Positions 11,927 through 25,349 of a stretch of DNA of 64,000 nucleotides are shown in pieces. Within the stretch, counting starts at the first letter, position 1. The number at the start of each line of letters is the position of its first letter. A program made the translations under genes and the position numbers. Source of the stretch: Mytilus californianus (taxonomy: Eukaryota > Mollusca > Bivalvia > Mytilida > Mytilidae). The stretch covers positions 83,325,143-83,389,142 of the forward strand of contig NW_026262679.1 in NCBI RefSeq assembly GCF_021869535.1, read 5' to 3'. Under the pieces are notes generated by a model, which searched no databases, was not told where the DNA came from, and saw only the letters and a list, made by a program, of their open reading frames with translations.

Positions 11927-14900
11927 TTAAATCATAACTGTAATCAGAACTAAGACAACTGACAAAATTGTATATCCTCTGAATCGTACAGCAGAACTGG
12001 TATCACAAATTTTGCCAAAGTCACATTGTGCTAGCTCTTTGTAGTAAACCTTCACGTCAGAATATGAACATACCATTCCACCACAAGCAGGTACATTTAC
12101 TGGTTCTTCATTTACAAATATTTTAAATGCATGTTTTCCATTTGCTCCACATTTGTATAAACTAAATGCAACATTTGCAGAAAACGGAGTTATTTCACTC
12201 GTACTGAATTTTCGATTAATATTAGCATCATAACTTGCTGCTGTGAATGGTTCAGAATCTTTGAACAATCCAAAAGCAGTGAAGATGGGTAAAATTGTAT
12301 CTTGATGCCCAAAGAAAATGTCAACTGGTTGGATGCTGAAATTTAAGGTAACATATCATAAATACTATAAAGTAAAACATTGCAAACAAGTTTTAGATTA
12401 TTTTTTTATAAACAAATCTTTGTTTTTATACGTAAGAATAGACAAACAGTTACTAACATTTGTGACAACATTTACTTGTTAACCATAATGCTGTCGTCTA
12501 TAATGCTAGATTATATTATTACAACTTTCGGAACTTGTACAGTGGAAAAATGAGGCGCGTAGCAGCAGTGTCATCATTTCCCTAAATCTTCGCGAAAGCC
12601 ATTTCTGACGTTTTTGGGAAGTTTTAAGAAAAATATCCAAAGTGGTCTTTTCTTTTTTATGTATAAAATTTATCTATTTGCCTGCCGATTTAAAAAAAAT
12701 AACAATTTCTCTAAATATTTAAAATTTTTCCCATAGAAAATATTCAAATGGGTTCACGATTTCACGTTAAAATATATACTTCATTTAAAGACTTTCTCAC
12801 CATGAAAACATAGTGGCCATTTATAAACGACGTTTATATTTTCTCTGTTGATTGTTTCAAAGTGTGTTGTATGTACTTGCCTGTTTGGTTTTTCAGAGTT
12901 CGTGACAGCTTCTTCGAATCGTTCAAAAAGATAAGACGTATAAGGGCAAGTCTGTTTCCAATTGATGGGGTAGCCATATCCCGTTTTATAGTATTCCTGA
13001 AAGATTAAGACACATAAAAGTCCAATTTTATGTGTGAAATATGCTACTAATCTGAAATTTACAGGTTTATATTATTATATATCATGTGTGAAATAGCTGA
13101 CAAATAATTCAGGAGCAAGTCTGATATTAAGGGGTACAATTGGTGCCCATAGGAATACCTACATTTTTGTTGATAAACTTTATATTGCCGATAAGTACGT
13201 TGATGTTGATGGAGGGGTGAGGGATTTCAAGTAAGTGTATCCATTATATTTACCGTTTTCGTTACAAAAAAAGGCTTTACACGAGTAACAGCAAATAAAT
13301 TTGCAATCAGATTTTGATTAGGGTCATTTGATGAATAAGAAAACTTCAGTTTGATAAGCTTGTGTGAAAGTGTAGTGTAGAAACTCGAAAAGTCAAACTG
13401 TCGATCGACTCGAAAAGACCATCAAAAGCACGTAATTTATTTAGAACCTTCTAGGCGTTTTTTTACACTTAAAGGTAATCAATTCCATCATTTTCATATG
13501 CTTTTTTAAACAAAAAATATAATATTTTTTTCATTGTAGTCGGGGAACTAATTAAATGGACCGAAAGATTAGTTGTAGAACACTTACTAGAAACCGAAAT
13601 AAAACGAAATATGGCGGTTTTTTGTGAAGTGTAAGTAACCAACACGTAGAAGTCAAATGTTCAGACGAGACCTTTGGCTGGGGTGCAGTAATTATATGAT
13701 TGTCTACTATTTGACTTTCTGTACAGCGCAAGACTTTGTACACTTTATTTTGGGGTGTTTATCAAATGGTAAATGATTAGGAGTTATATGAACAAAAGAG
13801 TAAAGTTAAGTTATAGAAAAAATATTCCTAGTGCAGATTATTAATTGATATTGCTTGATATTTGAGCAAGTATACGCAGGTGATGTACGTTTTTTTCTAG
13901 GAAATCAATTAGCGTTTTGGGTGGTTTTATTTCTAATAGTGCTAAATCAATATAAGCCTTCTTTTCGGTTGTTGCTGGATTTACGATTGCACACCTTGTG
14001 GATTTAGATTAAGAAATAATACCTCTAAGTCATCCCAATAAGATATTACTCGCAGATCATCAATATTAAAAAATTGACACCAATCAGACTGTCCATTCAG
14101 ACCAAGCTCAAAGGCACATATTTGGTGAATTACAAACACGTCATCTGAAACAATCAAAATTGTAGAAGATTCATTATAAAATTTAGTACTTTTTTATAAT
14201 ACAAATATTGATGATAAATGTGATATTGAATTTCTTTTCTTTGCTTAAGTGTCCTTTTATTTATATTCTTGAAATTTCAAGGCGGACAGTATTATTATAT
14301 AGTTATAATTCCCTGGTCGATAGAGACTACTGGTATAAAGAACGTTACAATAGCCTCACAGATAGAAATCAATTACATACGAAGACAACCAGACAATTTT
14401 AAAGTCCAACTTGAGCATATTTTCAGTCTAGTTAATTACAAGCAGACCATACCAAACAACAATATATTTACAGCAATTTGTTGTCTTTTATCTTAAAAGC
14501 TGCTAGTCCTGTATATGCATAAAACATTTGCTACTAGAACTTTGACAAAAAGTAACCAATAAATTATAAATTTTGTATTCATGCACCATCTTTGATAGCT
14601 CAATGATTTAACAAGTCGTTTCAAAATGTAAACGATTATGGATGGACAATACCGTTGCCCCATCGGTTGATATCATTAGTTTATATTTATGATCTTATTA
14701 AAATTTACAACGCTAAATATCGATATGTATAAAAGAAGCTGTTGGGTATACGTCTATGAGACAGTTACCTTACGACACAAATAACCAAAAAGATATCCAG
14801 AGGGAGATCAAAAGTCTTCCACAGTAGACATGTGTCTATACAAGATTTAAGATTGTCCCAATTCTCTAAAACTTGTATATGAATAAAACAAAGGCTATAA

Positions 14901-16528
14901 AAATCACCTTTCGATACCAATTCATTAAAATAGAAATTTGCTTTAAAAAAAAACATTAAAGATATAATAAAGACAATCCCTCTATGCAAATGTCTTTTTT
15001 AAATACGCGTTAATTGATTCTTAATACGAAATTTTACAAAAAACATTCACTATTTGCTGTTAAAAACTGCTTGGTCTTTCATAGAAAGATATAGAACTTA
15101 ATAATTTTTTGGTTTTATAGATACAATGTATGCAGGAAATTGTTGACGAGTTTTTTATGCAGATTGTTTGGACTTTTATATTTTCAAATTCCACTAGGTT
15201 TCATTGGCGGTCCGATTTTGACCTTGTTAGTAGAACACACACTTGGGAATGTGATCGTTCCTCGTTTTAGTATACTATATACCTGTGTGTGACAAGAATT
15301 GACAAGGGTGAATCGGACTGCGAATGTTTATTGAATTCATTATCCGCCGTTCAGACATTCCTTGCACCTTACTCTTTCATGGACCTATTCGAAGTCAACC
15401 CTCCGTGTGCCGACAAAATTTACAAAACTGATAAACTGCTAAATGTTTTACCGTCCTAAATTTTATTCAAATATTTGACATTGTACGTAAGAAAACAACT
15501 GCTAGTTACTTCTAGCAGTTTTCATGGAGATTGAATTCTGTACTATATATTTGCCAGCCATCAGCTTGTTATTAGGGCGTCAGTATTTGATTATATGTAA
15601 TAAAAGAAAATAAATCAATCATGTTTTTCCTCGTGTATAGCATATTATTACAAGTTGTCCAGTTGTCAAACATTTGCAATATAATGTGTCGTCAATATAT
15701 ATGTACGTTAAACTTACAATGAAACAAGGAAATTGTCAGTATAACATGCTTGTAAATGGTGTTTACCATATTCGTCCACCTGAGATATCGTTACTTACCA
15801 AAATCTATCGATATATTGGAGGTTCCAAGTTTTGTCTGTATTTTCTGGACAATATTACTTATCTTCGAACCAGCTTCAAACGAATTAGCTTCTTTTAATA
15901 TCTCGTCGTTATCATCAACTTCTTCCGTGTATTTTGAACATCTCTCATAAAATCTGGTTTTCGTATTATCTTCTTTTGCTTCGGGTGTGGTTCCACTGCT
16001 TGGAGATGTTTCGTTTAATCCTTCGTAAAAGTATTTAAAACTAGATTTTGTTCGATCTCTATAAGATGTTGCGAATTTTACTTGTTTGAGTTTTCCGTCT
16101 AATAATACTTTAAACCTGGTTCCGTATCGTTTGCCTAATCTCTTCATTTCATCAACTCCAAGGGAACTTAGAAGCCCCTCTTGGCTCTCCAGAAATGGAT
16201 TGGTCCACTTATTCATAAACGGGTACTTAGAGAGAATAGCTGCATTAGCTTTAAGCTTAGAATGCAAAGCTGTTATTCGTTTGATCCATTTCAAGGTAGG
16301 AAATCGAGAACCGTGCCTAAGTAATATATTCAGGCCTTCCAGTTGACAATTTTCCCCGTTAAGAATTGTTGTACTGAATTCATTTTCTTGAATAACGTCT
16401 GATATATTCCTAACCCAAAAATAAGGAGTTTTCGTATTGAACAATGGTTTCTTAAACAGATTATCACTATACACAAAAACAAAGCAGAAAATGAATTTTA
16501 AAATAACAATTTGCAACAAACACGCCAT
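11927..16528 (-). CDS. MINPP1: MINPP-like histidine acid phosphatase, copy A (4 exons, 458 aa)
   Basis: Exons on the minus strand are 16528-15799, 14144-14023, 12996-12881 and 12335-11927 (730+122+116+409 nt), ending at TAA. Intron phases are 1, 0 and 2. Introns 1 and 3 have AG acceptors and intron 1 a GTAAGT donor; intron 3 has a GC donor (CAG|GCAAGT). A signal peptide (about residues 1-20) precedes KKPLFNTKTPYFWV. The nucleophile motif is R71-H-G-S-R-F-P, the second active-site arginine is R159, and the proton-donor motif is H333-Q-D335, where mammalian MINPP1 has HAE. The sequence ends with CDTSSA, a short polar spacer and a hydrophobic run to the stop, resembling a GPI-attachment signal; there is no KDEL-like ER retrieval signal. 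In the family such enzymes hydrolyse InsP6 and InsP5. Surface anchoring and substrate are inferred. Confidence 0.92.
13120..13510 (-). mobile_element. Reverse-transcriptase relic in intron 2 of copy A
   Basis: Read on the minus strand it gives FDFSSFYTTLSHKLIK (about 13370-13420) and, further on, VGIPMGTNCTPL (about 13135-13170), two consecutive RT boxes of the Penelope-like type. Stops interrupt the frame. A homologous relic in the same orientation sits in intron 2 of copy C. Confidence 0.65.
14145..15798. other. Intron 1 of MINPP copy A
   Basis: 1.65 kb with GTAAGT donor at 15798 and a TTTCAG acceptor. No embedded gene or recognised repeat was found. Confidence 0.6.
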
Positions 16529-17099
16529 CCTTCAGTAAATAAAAGCACTTCACTGACGCACAATATAATTATTTAACATTTGACATGTCTCAATTTAATT
16601 TTCTTTGCCGTATGTTATTGAGACTTTGCAATGTAATGCGTCACCACACATCTTGCCTCGAGCATCGTACAAGAAGTTGTAAAAATTACCTTGACCCTAA
16701 TATATTATTTTGACATGAAGGTGGTTAGGCTACCTATGGTTTTTAATGCATCCTTCTTTTTTGTGACATCAGTGTATGCCTGTTGTAATAGAAATTTTCT
16801 GTTACGTACATCTGGGTTGATGTCGTTACAGATTATCAATTTACATCCGAAGATATCATCCGAAAATTAGCATATGCATGCATACAATTGATTAACCTTA
16901 TTTTAATCATGATCATTTATTCCTTTGGAATTGCCTCCTGCTAGTCATTCAAAAACACAAAAAAATGAATTATTAACATAAAATTTATCAGCAACCTAAC
17001 TCGGGTTTCAAAGTCATTGTGAAACTACCTATTCAAAAGGTGGCGTGAATTAGATATGGATACTAAAAAATTCCAAAAATCTTTCATCTTGGAATAGTA
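16529..17099. other. Upstream region of MINPP copy A
   Basis: AT-rich with no recognisable promoter motif beyond scattered TATA-like runs; no gene seen. Confidence 0.3.
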
Positions 17100-18030
17100 T
17101 TAAAACACTTTTCTACACTTTACACAAGTATTCCCCATTCCAAACTGAAAGACAAATTGAAAGAGTTGGTCCCGCTTTGTTTCGTAAAAATGAATGGCCA
17201 ACGTGGATACAAGTATCTTGTCGTAGGGAGGGATAAATCGTACTGTGTAAAAAATCACTCTGATTCAAGAAAAAATATTCTCTGAAACTGACATTATCAA
17301 GATGTTTGACTTTTTGATTGACAGCAATTACATTTGGAGGACATGTTTTTAAACAAACAATCGGCATTCCCATGGGAACCAACTCGTGTCGACTTGTTCC
17401 TTTATTCATATGATTCTGACTTCATACTGGAAGAAAGAAAAGAAGTTTGCAGTATCCTTTAACTTCACTTTCCGCTATATAGATGATGCTCTCTCACTAT
17501 ATGATTCAAAATTTGGTTTGAACGCATCTATCCAATCGAACTTGAGATAAAAGATACAACAAATACAGTTAAGTATGCCTCGTATCTTAAGGTACATCTA
17601 GAAATTGACAATGAGGGTCGGTTGGAAACAAAACTTTACGACAAAAGAGATGATATCAGCTTCCCAAATTGGCAATTGTGAACTTTCCATTTCTATGTAC
17701 TAACATTCGATCGTAACTACATCCCGTCCCCTTTTCCCCGAATGTGACCTACCTAATTAGACTTATCATCGGGTTTGTACTTACACGAGCAACACGACGG
17801 TGCCACATGTGGAGCAGGATCTGCTTACCCTTCTGGAACACCTGAGATCACCCTCAGTTTTTTGTGGGGTTCGTGTTGCTCAGTCTTTACTTTTCTATGT
17901 TGTTTTTATGTACTGTTGTTTGTTGGTTTGTCTTTTTCTTTTTTAAGCCATTGCGTTGTCAGTTTATTTTCGACTTATGAGTTTGAATGTCCGTTTGGTG
18001 TCTTTCCCATCTCTTTTATCATAGAATTCT
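17100..18030 (+). mobile_element. Reverse-transcriptase relic with 3' tail (Penelope-like type)
   Basis: GIPMGTNSC is encoded near 17363 and the catalytic box FRYIDDALSLYDSKFG at about 17467-17515, followed by the usual charged block and a frame-broken thumb region. From about 17775 comes a conserved 3' tail (GGAGCAGGATCTGCTTACCC then T-rich text), also found at 25100-25345, 26190-26237 and 27150-27400. Several stops make it inactive. A shared tail joined to 5'-truncated copies suggests target-primed insertion. Confidence 0.7.
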
Positions 18031-18099
18031 GAAATATAAATCAAGTTTATTTAATCGTAAAAATTGATCATTTATTTAGTTGGTCTATCGAGCTCGATT

Positions 18100-18490
18100 A
18101 AATGTAAAACAGTTGAACCTGGTCTTATCTTACGGAGCCTATGATTACCCCTACTATATATGTCAAACCGTTAAAACTGGACCCATCCTACTGAGCTTAA
18201 GTAGCCCTACTCTACGTGTCAAACAGTTCTAATATTACTTAGTCATGATAGTAGCCCTACTTTATGTGTCGAACAGTTAAAACTGGTACAATATTACTGA
18301 GCCTAAGTGCCCCTACTCTATTTGTCAAACAGTTAAAATTTAGTACAATCTTACTGAGTCTAAGTAGTTTTACTCTATATGTCAAACAGTTAGACCTGGT
18401 CCAATCTTACTGAACCATATTAGTCCCATTCTATATGTCTAAAAGTTAAAACTGGTTTAATCTTACTGAGCCATAGTAGCCCTACTCTGT
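18100..18490. repeat. Minisatellite, about 56-bp unit, 7 copies
   Basis: Successive units carry TGTCAAACAGTTAAAACTGG and TACTGAGCC at steps of mostly 56-58 bases (one of about 50). Units are clearly diverged, so the array is old. Confidence 0.85.
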
Positions 18491-19163
18491 ATTAACCTCC
18501 CTTTTCTTCTTTAAACTTTATTCACATTGTGAGTATATAATGTAGAAAAAAGCACATGGTGATAATGCCCAACAAAAGAATTGTAAACCGATGCCATTAA
18601 TGATATGGAATTTCTTTTCATAAAATATATATAACGCCAAATTCTAACTTCAAACCAACAAGAAATTTTTATATAAAGCAAAAACTCTTCGTTGTCTTTT
18701 TACAAACGCACGTGTACCTACATGAATGATATGTTCGAGTAATTTTTGCTAAGCAATTATACTTGTACATGTATATCAAAAAATATATTACCGTTTGTGT
18801 CTTCGACCTGACTTCAACGTTCCATGCGAAATATATATAGTCCAGAGGGCTAAAATGATTTTTATTTATAAAAAAAAAATCTCAAGACCAAAATTGATTG
18901 ATAGTAGCTATTAAATGTTCAAACCGTAGTAATATTTTTCTCGTAAGGCTTTTTAATCAGCCAAAGAACTAATATTTGTTCCAAAAAAAAGTCAATATGT
19001 TTATGTATTTTTTTCTAATATAGCGGTATGATGATATTAAGAATTACCTTTTAAGCAAATTCCTAAATTTGTATGCAAAAAAACCCGAAAGAACTCATTT
19101 TATCTAATGGAAATGTCGAAATAGTGTTCATGTACAACCCCATTAAAAGGCCTCTGACAGATT
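18491..19163. other. Region downstream of MINPP copy B
   Basis: AT-rich; no gene or recognised repeat seen. Confidence 0.3.
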
Positions 19164-19169
19164 TTTATT
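19164..19169 (-). promoter_or_regulatory. Putative poly(A) signal of MINPP copy B
   Basis: AATAAA on the minus strand, about 126 bases beyond the stop of copy B and the first clear hexamer downstream. Confidence 0.4.
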
Positions 19170-19294
19170 GCGTAAAATCATTGTTATCGATAGTCATTGA
19201 CAAATACGATATATGTTATTGTTCGGTAAAATAAACAACTACTTGATACGCATATCTAAGCTGTTATGAATTTCATCCTATGCTATTTACTTTC

Positions 19295-22200
19295 CTATCC
19301 AAACGCTGGTTTGTGTGGATCATTTTGACATATTTGGTCAAAATTACAGTCTACCAGTTTACTGTAGTATTTCTTAAAATCACTGTATCCACACATTGTC
19401 TTCCCACAAGCCGGTATAATTACTGGATCTTCGTTGACAAACATTTGAATCACGTGATCACTGTTTCCGTCACATTTGTACAAAGCGACTGCTAAATTTG
19501 CCGAAAACGGTCCAATAACAGCACCGTGAAATGTTCGGTTTTTATTAGCATCAAAGTTATTTGCCATCAGTGGATCAGCATCGTGAAATAGACCAAATGC
19601 TGTATAAACTGGAACTATTGTCTCGCTATGGCCAAATGAGATATCCAACTGTGGAATTCTGGAATTAGCAGTATAAAGTCATACTAACAAAGTTGCATGT
19701 AAATAAAAAAAGAGGCTTCCAGGAGCCTGTATCGCTCATCAGGCATTTTTTGCCAAAATAAAAAATCGATGTAATGCAACAAAATTATTTGGTGAAAATT
19801 TTAGGAAGGTAGATCATGACATTCTGAGCATTTTTGTCCCTGTCAGATTTTCTCTTGTTATTATTGTTTAAAGATAAATGACAATTAATGCATTTTACCA
19901 TTATGCTTCATTGCCAACATGGCGGCCAAGTTTGATGACTGAACAAAAATAATTTATACTACATACCCTCATGCACTCTAACTTTTGATGAAAATTGTTC
20001 AGTAGTTTCAGAGGGGAAGATCTTTGAAAAAGACTACGATGGACACGAAAATTAGTAAAAACCGTTATTCTAAGGACAATAACTCCTTACTGAGTCATCC
20101 GATGGTTTCGGGTCAATTGACATTTTTGGAGATCTTGTATTGCCGGCCATTCTGCTTTAACTGTATCTCCCTATTTAATATAATTTTTGAGATAAAGGCA
20201 AAAACATGAAAATTTGCCCAAAATCGTCATTTAAGGGCAATAACTCCTTGAGGAGTCATATAAAAATTTGGTAAAATGAGAAGTAAGTAGAACCTGACCT
20301 TGTGAGCATGTTTGACCCCACAGGTTTTCTCTTTCTAGTATGGTTTACAAGATGCAAGACAAGTAATGCATTTAACCCCTATGTTCTATTATTAGCGATG
20401 GCTGCCATTTTTTTTGACCGACGGGGGAAATCACAAACTTTATACTAGATACCATAAACATGAAATCCCCAAAGTTTGGTTGAAATTGTTTCACAAGTTT
20501 CAGAGGATAGGATATTCGAAAAAGTTTACGACGACGACGGACCCCAAGTGATGAAAATAGCTCACGTAGCCAAGTCACGAATCAGATGAGCTAAAAAGAA
20601 ACAACTTGACAAAAATCTTAAACACCGACCTGTTTTACAAGTACAAAACATAAATGCTTTTTTTTTAAACGGCCATTTTACTTTACAAATATGTGTGGTC
20701 TATATAAATTTATGATATATTTATTGTAAATCCTGCATCGTTTTTGTGAACGATAGTATTACAATTATTGTGCACCCAACAGATCATTTTAATGTCCTCT
20801 AATTCGCGGTCCACTGTCTTGTTATTTCCAAATAATGAATTCCAATATCTATTATCCTGTTGTCAAGGTATAAGTTGTGCAATATGTTCATTTTTTGTCC
20901 GCATAATACAATGAAATGCACTTGGCTTTCAAATATTTGGAAACATACTTGGCTTTCAGCATTCATGATGAAGATAAATACAAAAAAGTGCCTCGAACGC
21001 ATACAATTTATCGAGTGTTATTCTGAATTTTTTAATGACTACTACCGGAAGTCCAGTAAAGAACTTCTGCTATAAAATTGTCAATTTCAAATAGAACCAT
21101 AGACAAATGTCTTTTATAAAAGACTTCCTTAAAATATCTTTATCTGTAGAAAAAAATAAAACCCTATATAATAATTTCTTTTTCTCTATTTCTTTTCTTG
21201 TAGGAATCGCGTGTTCCTCCAATACTACTTAAATAGACAGCTAAATTTTCACGTATAAGCTCGATTCACATAAAATTCAAAAGATATATTATAATATCTA
21301 ACGTGGACATAAATTTTGAAACATTTATGCTATAGACTCTTTATTTCTTACTTATTATGCTGCAGACTGGCAGTTGAGACGGTATGGTCGAACGTTTTAA
21401 ACATGTACGAAGTAAATGGACAACTTTGTTTCCAGTTGATAGGGTAAGCGTATCCTTGTTCATAATAATCCTACAATAAACAACATATAATTGCTTAAAA
21501 TCATATATTTTCGCGAAATAAATGGTATTTCAAAACAGAAGTATTTATTGATTAAGTCATTTTATATTGTAATACTGCTTGATTTATTGATTGATGGTCG
21601 ATTGATGGACGCTTTTCGTCACAAAATTACAGAAATATTCTGACCGAGAACAAAAACAACAATAAATATTTGGAGTGCTTTGTTATACGTATAACGGCTG
21701 AGTTGGTTTCGTAATTTTAAGTGATTGTGACTGTAGCATGAAAGTAACTGGAATAAAAAATTGATATTTATGAGTAAATTTAGGTTTCTGTAACTGCGAG
21801 TGTTAATACGATCCGAACTCTATGTCTTATTTCGTTTATTTGTTTTGTGCTTAGTATCGACCTGTTGAGCCAAGCTCTTTCCAACTGTTTTTTGTATTTT
21901 TTTTCACAAGTCAGAGTGTTGTTAAACAACTGTTCCAGGTTAGGTGAAGGGTTGAACACTCTGTAACAAACATATTTAACAAAACATCTTTATGTTCGTC
22001 CATAGCCAGGATCTTGTATTCCATTAGTTTCCGTCTTTCTGACCGTGACACGTGTATATTTCGTTTATTGTTGTATAAGTCAGGCCGTTGACTTTTTTTT
22101 AATGTTTTCTCATTTTGTCATTCTAGGAATTCAAAACTTACTATACTGCATGGGTACTGCTCATTGTTGAGGGGTACGGTGGTCTGTAATTGTTCACATC

Positions 22201-24204
22201 TTTGTCTTTATGGGCATTTATATTCTTGAATGTAAAACTATAATCAAAAATACTTACATACCCATCGATCGCTAAACTATACAAAACATAAAAGAAGAAT
22301 GTGTCTGAGGACACGAATGCCCCCGCTCAAGCTTCCTTTTCAAACGAAAACGGAAAAGACGGAAAGACGGAAAGACGGAAGGACGGAAAGACGGACGGTC
22401 AAGTGCAACACTTAATGCCCCTTCGCCTTTCGGCGGGGGCATAAAAAGAGTATTCAAATTTCCGACTCACAAAAGATAGAAAAGTACTTACCTCTATATT
22501 TTGCAGGTAGTCAATGACAAGAAGGTCATCTACGTCAAAGAGTTTACACCAATCAGATTTGTTGAAAAACCCCAACTCTAACGCACAAATTTGGTTAACA
22601 ACAACCACTTCAACTAAAAATATAGGAATGGCAAAATGTATAACTTTCACTATTTCTTATAACATTATCTACAGAAACACACAATACAATGACAAAGGGA
22701 TGCATACGGTATAGATATATATATGTTGTCCGTCCGCCTGTAAATATCTACAGTCAATATCTTCTCACAATTTAAATGGGCTCAGTCTGACTTGTATCTC
22801 TTTTTTGTGTAGTATTTGTGTGTATCGTGTATTTGGTTTCTGAATTTATTCAGGAACTAACTTACTCAAACATCCTTGTTGGCTTTCAACTTTTCGAGTT
22901 TGGGCGTTTCTGCTGAAGGTTTACACCACAACAAAGTGTTACATTTTATTTTCATCATGGTTTCACGGATTGGATTAGGCAACATTAGAAGACGATTCCG
23001 CCATGAGATATACAATCGAATCAATCGAAGGGGACATTTTGTTTGTTATACATATTAGTAAGATCCATAACAGAAAAGTAGCATTGTTTAATCTGTCTGC
23101 ATCTAAAAATTATTTGAGGAAAATGTATTTTGTTTTATTATAAGAGTGCTGAAATATTTCTCTAAAATTACATCCCCGCACACACACACACTCGCAATCT
23201 CATTAAAGAAACACACGAACATACCTCATTGTAGTTAAAAAGGTTCACCACTAACAGTTACTGCCGAAAAATATAACTATTTTTTTATTTCCCTTTTATT
23301 TCCATTTTATTTTAGTTAAGGAATTCGACTTGAAATGTCTGTACCTTTCAGAAATATAATTGTAAGCCGTTTAAGAGTATCTTCTCACATCCTTCTACTG
23401 AAGAAAGCATTGCATACTCAAACCTAATGACTAAATTAGCAATATTATACCTGCAGACAAGTTGTAAAATCCTAGCTTAGTCTCAACTTTTCTGATCACG
23501 TTTGTCATCTCCTTGCCACGAAGAAAGGCTTCGTACTCAGTGGTAGTGTTATCATTGTCTTCCACTTCTACACTGTATTTGTGACAGTTATCGTAGAATC
23601 GAAGTTTTTCGTCGTCCACTTTAGGCTCTGGTTCCTTTGTATTAGTTTGAAAAGTTTTGTTAAGTCCTTCATAGAAAAATTTGTAACTGTTCTGAGTTCG
23701 GTTTTTGTGAGTAAATGAAAAGTTGATATGATTCAAGTTTCCCTGTAAGGAAGATTTAAATCTTTTTGCAAATCTATCAGCGAGTCTTAACATTTCGTAT
23801 TCTCCGACAAGACTTAGGGTCCCCTCTTTAGCTTCCGGGAACGGATTGGACCATAGCTTAATAAATGGATACCGGGAAATCACATTCGAGTCGCCTCCTA
23901 ATTTGATTTGCAAAGCTGTCATCCACTTAATCCACTTTATAGTGGGAAATCTGGCTCCGTGTCTAAATAAAACATTGAGTCCTTCTAGTTGACATGTCTG
24001 GCCGTTATGGTTTACCGTATTATATTGATTTTCTGGTATACTTTCAGTTGGATCCTTCACCCAGAAATAAAGCGTTTTTGTATTGAACAACGGCTTCATG
24101 AATGATTCATTTCCTAGCACAGTTGTACAAAATAAAAACATATAAGCAAAATTAGTACACGGCTTCATACTGAAGGCAGAGCGATGTAACAATATAAATG
24201 GCAA
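19295..24204 (-). CDS. MINPP1: MINPP-like histidine acid phosphatase, copy B (4 exons, about 440-452 aa)
   Basis: Exons are 24204-23451, 22613-22492, 21470-21352 and 19658-19295 (754+122+119+364 nt), with the same phases (1, 0, 2) as copies A and C and canonical GT-AG borders. Two in-frame starts are possible: 24204, or 24168, which begins MKPCTNFAYMFLFCTTVLG and gives the cleaner signal peptide. Motifs numbered from 24204 are R81-H-G-A-R-F-P, arginine R169 (NRTQNS) and the proton-donor motif H342-S-E344-T, the closest of the three to the HAE form of animal MINPP1. The protein stops shortly after CQNDPHKPAFG with neither a hydrophobic tail nor an ER-retrieval motif, so a soluble secreted enzyme is the simplest reading. 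Intron 3 carries an insertion of the repeat family at 19711-20594; intron 2 carries two old repeat copies. Confidence 0.92.
19711..20594 (-). repeat. Repeat family R2 (AGCTCACCTGG type) in intron 3 of copy B
   Basis: Minus-strand member of the family at 60611-62285. It has the same ends: a tail with CAGGCTCC and GCCTCT, a GATGAGCGAT-like motif, and GATGAGCTAAAAA at the other side. The interior contains repeated GGCAATAACTCCTT phrases. No coding potential. Confidence 0.7.
21790..22235 (-). repeat. Old, diverged R1-like repeat in intron 2 of copy B
   Basis: Keeps the R1 order on the minus strand (TAACTGCGAG, GTTCCAGGTTAGG, ATAAGTCAGGCCGTT, TCATTGTTGAGG, CACATCTTTGTC) but with many substitutions. 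Confidence 0.55.
22294..22445 (-). repeat. Short repeat with GGGGGCAT ends and GGAAAGAC tandem core
   Basis: Internally deleted relative of 40130-40690: both share an end with GGGGGCAT and GACACATTCTTC. The core is about six copies of CGGAAAGA(C). An inverted GGGGGCAT pair brackets the element (minus-strand frame here is chance). Confidence 0.6.
23170..23192. repeat. CA dinucleotide microsatellite
   Basis: About eight CA units in intron 1 of copy B. Confidence 0.7.
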
Positions 24205-24869
24205 CGTCTGTGTAAAATGGGTTAAATTCTATCTTCACTATAGTTTTAACTTTATTTTAGGATAATAAGGAATATGGGTTCACTTTTGATACTATCAATA
24301 TACTAGTATCTATGCAGTATATCTCTAATCAAACATACTTTAGTCATCTTGATTGTTTCAAGGACAACAGCGAGTTATATTCATCACGTCTATCAATTTA
24401 GCCACATTCTAAAACGTGTTTCTTTTAAAAATTATTCCTCGAAAACCTAAAAATATTCAAATGTATGATGGAGTTTTTACAAATCGTGGCTATTTATAAT
24501 AACAGAATAGTATGAGTGTTCAGACAGTGCCAGTTCAAAAGTCTTCCTAACACCTTTGAATTGTTTCTGCATGATATAACATCTTTTGCATCATAAGTTT
24601 TTATATACCCTTACAAGTTTTAGTGCTTATTTCATTAGACCATATGAAAAAGTATGTTGTTTGCCTTCACTTTCGTTTCACTTTTCCAAAGACTTCACAA
24701 ATCTTCAATGTACTATGTGTTTCGTCAATGTTTTTTACTCAACGCATACAGTTTCCTTATTATTGCTTAAAAAAGATGACATTTTATTTTTCTTTAAATG
24801 AAACTATCTAATTTGTCTCGGAGAGAAAAGATGAACAACTAATAAACTGAGGAAAGCAGCAGTAAAGAA
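24205..24869. other. Upstream region of MINPP copy B
   Basis: No gene or recognised promoter motif; AT-rich. Confidence 0.3.
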
Positions 24870-25345
24870 GCATCTACTGTTACGCAAGCTTTACGCCCAG
24901 AAGTTATTGAACCAATGGTTCCAAGTTGTAAATTTGAAGTCATCCTTTGAAATTTTTAGGGACGCCATCACTAGTTGGTTGACTGTTATATAATATCTAT
25001 GTCACAGATGACCAAGTACATGTATATGTTTCCATTGTCGTAACCACAGTACCGTCCTCTTTTCCTCGATTGTGAATCACCGAAAGAGACTTATCAACGA
25101 ATTTGTACTTACCATGAACAACATGATGGGTGCCAACTGGAGCAGGGTCTGCTTTCACTTCTGGAGCACCTGAGATTACCCCATGTTTGGTGGGGTTCGT
25201 GCTGCTCCGTATTTAGTTTTCTATGTAGAATTTTATGGACTTCCTTGTCTTTTCTTCGACTATCTTTTATCCCATGGCGTTGTCAGTTTCTCTTCGACTT
25301 ATAATTTTTGAGTGTCCCATTTGTATCTTCCGCATCTTTTTTTCT
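24870..25345 (+). mobile_element. 5'-truncated retroelement (RT C-terminus plus tail)
   Basis: Starts with a translated scrap LLRKLYAQKLLNQWF matching the end of the RT of the 17100 element, then the same 3' tail. Frames are broken. Confidence 0.6.
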
Positions 25346-25349
25346 CTAT

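Noticed and set aside
15791-16528. Reading copy A exon 1 as a complete 245-residue gene
   Set aside because: The frame runs through a GTAAGT donor at 15798 into intron; the catalytic histidine motif is in exon 4.
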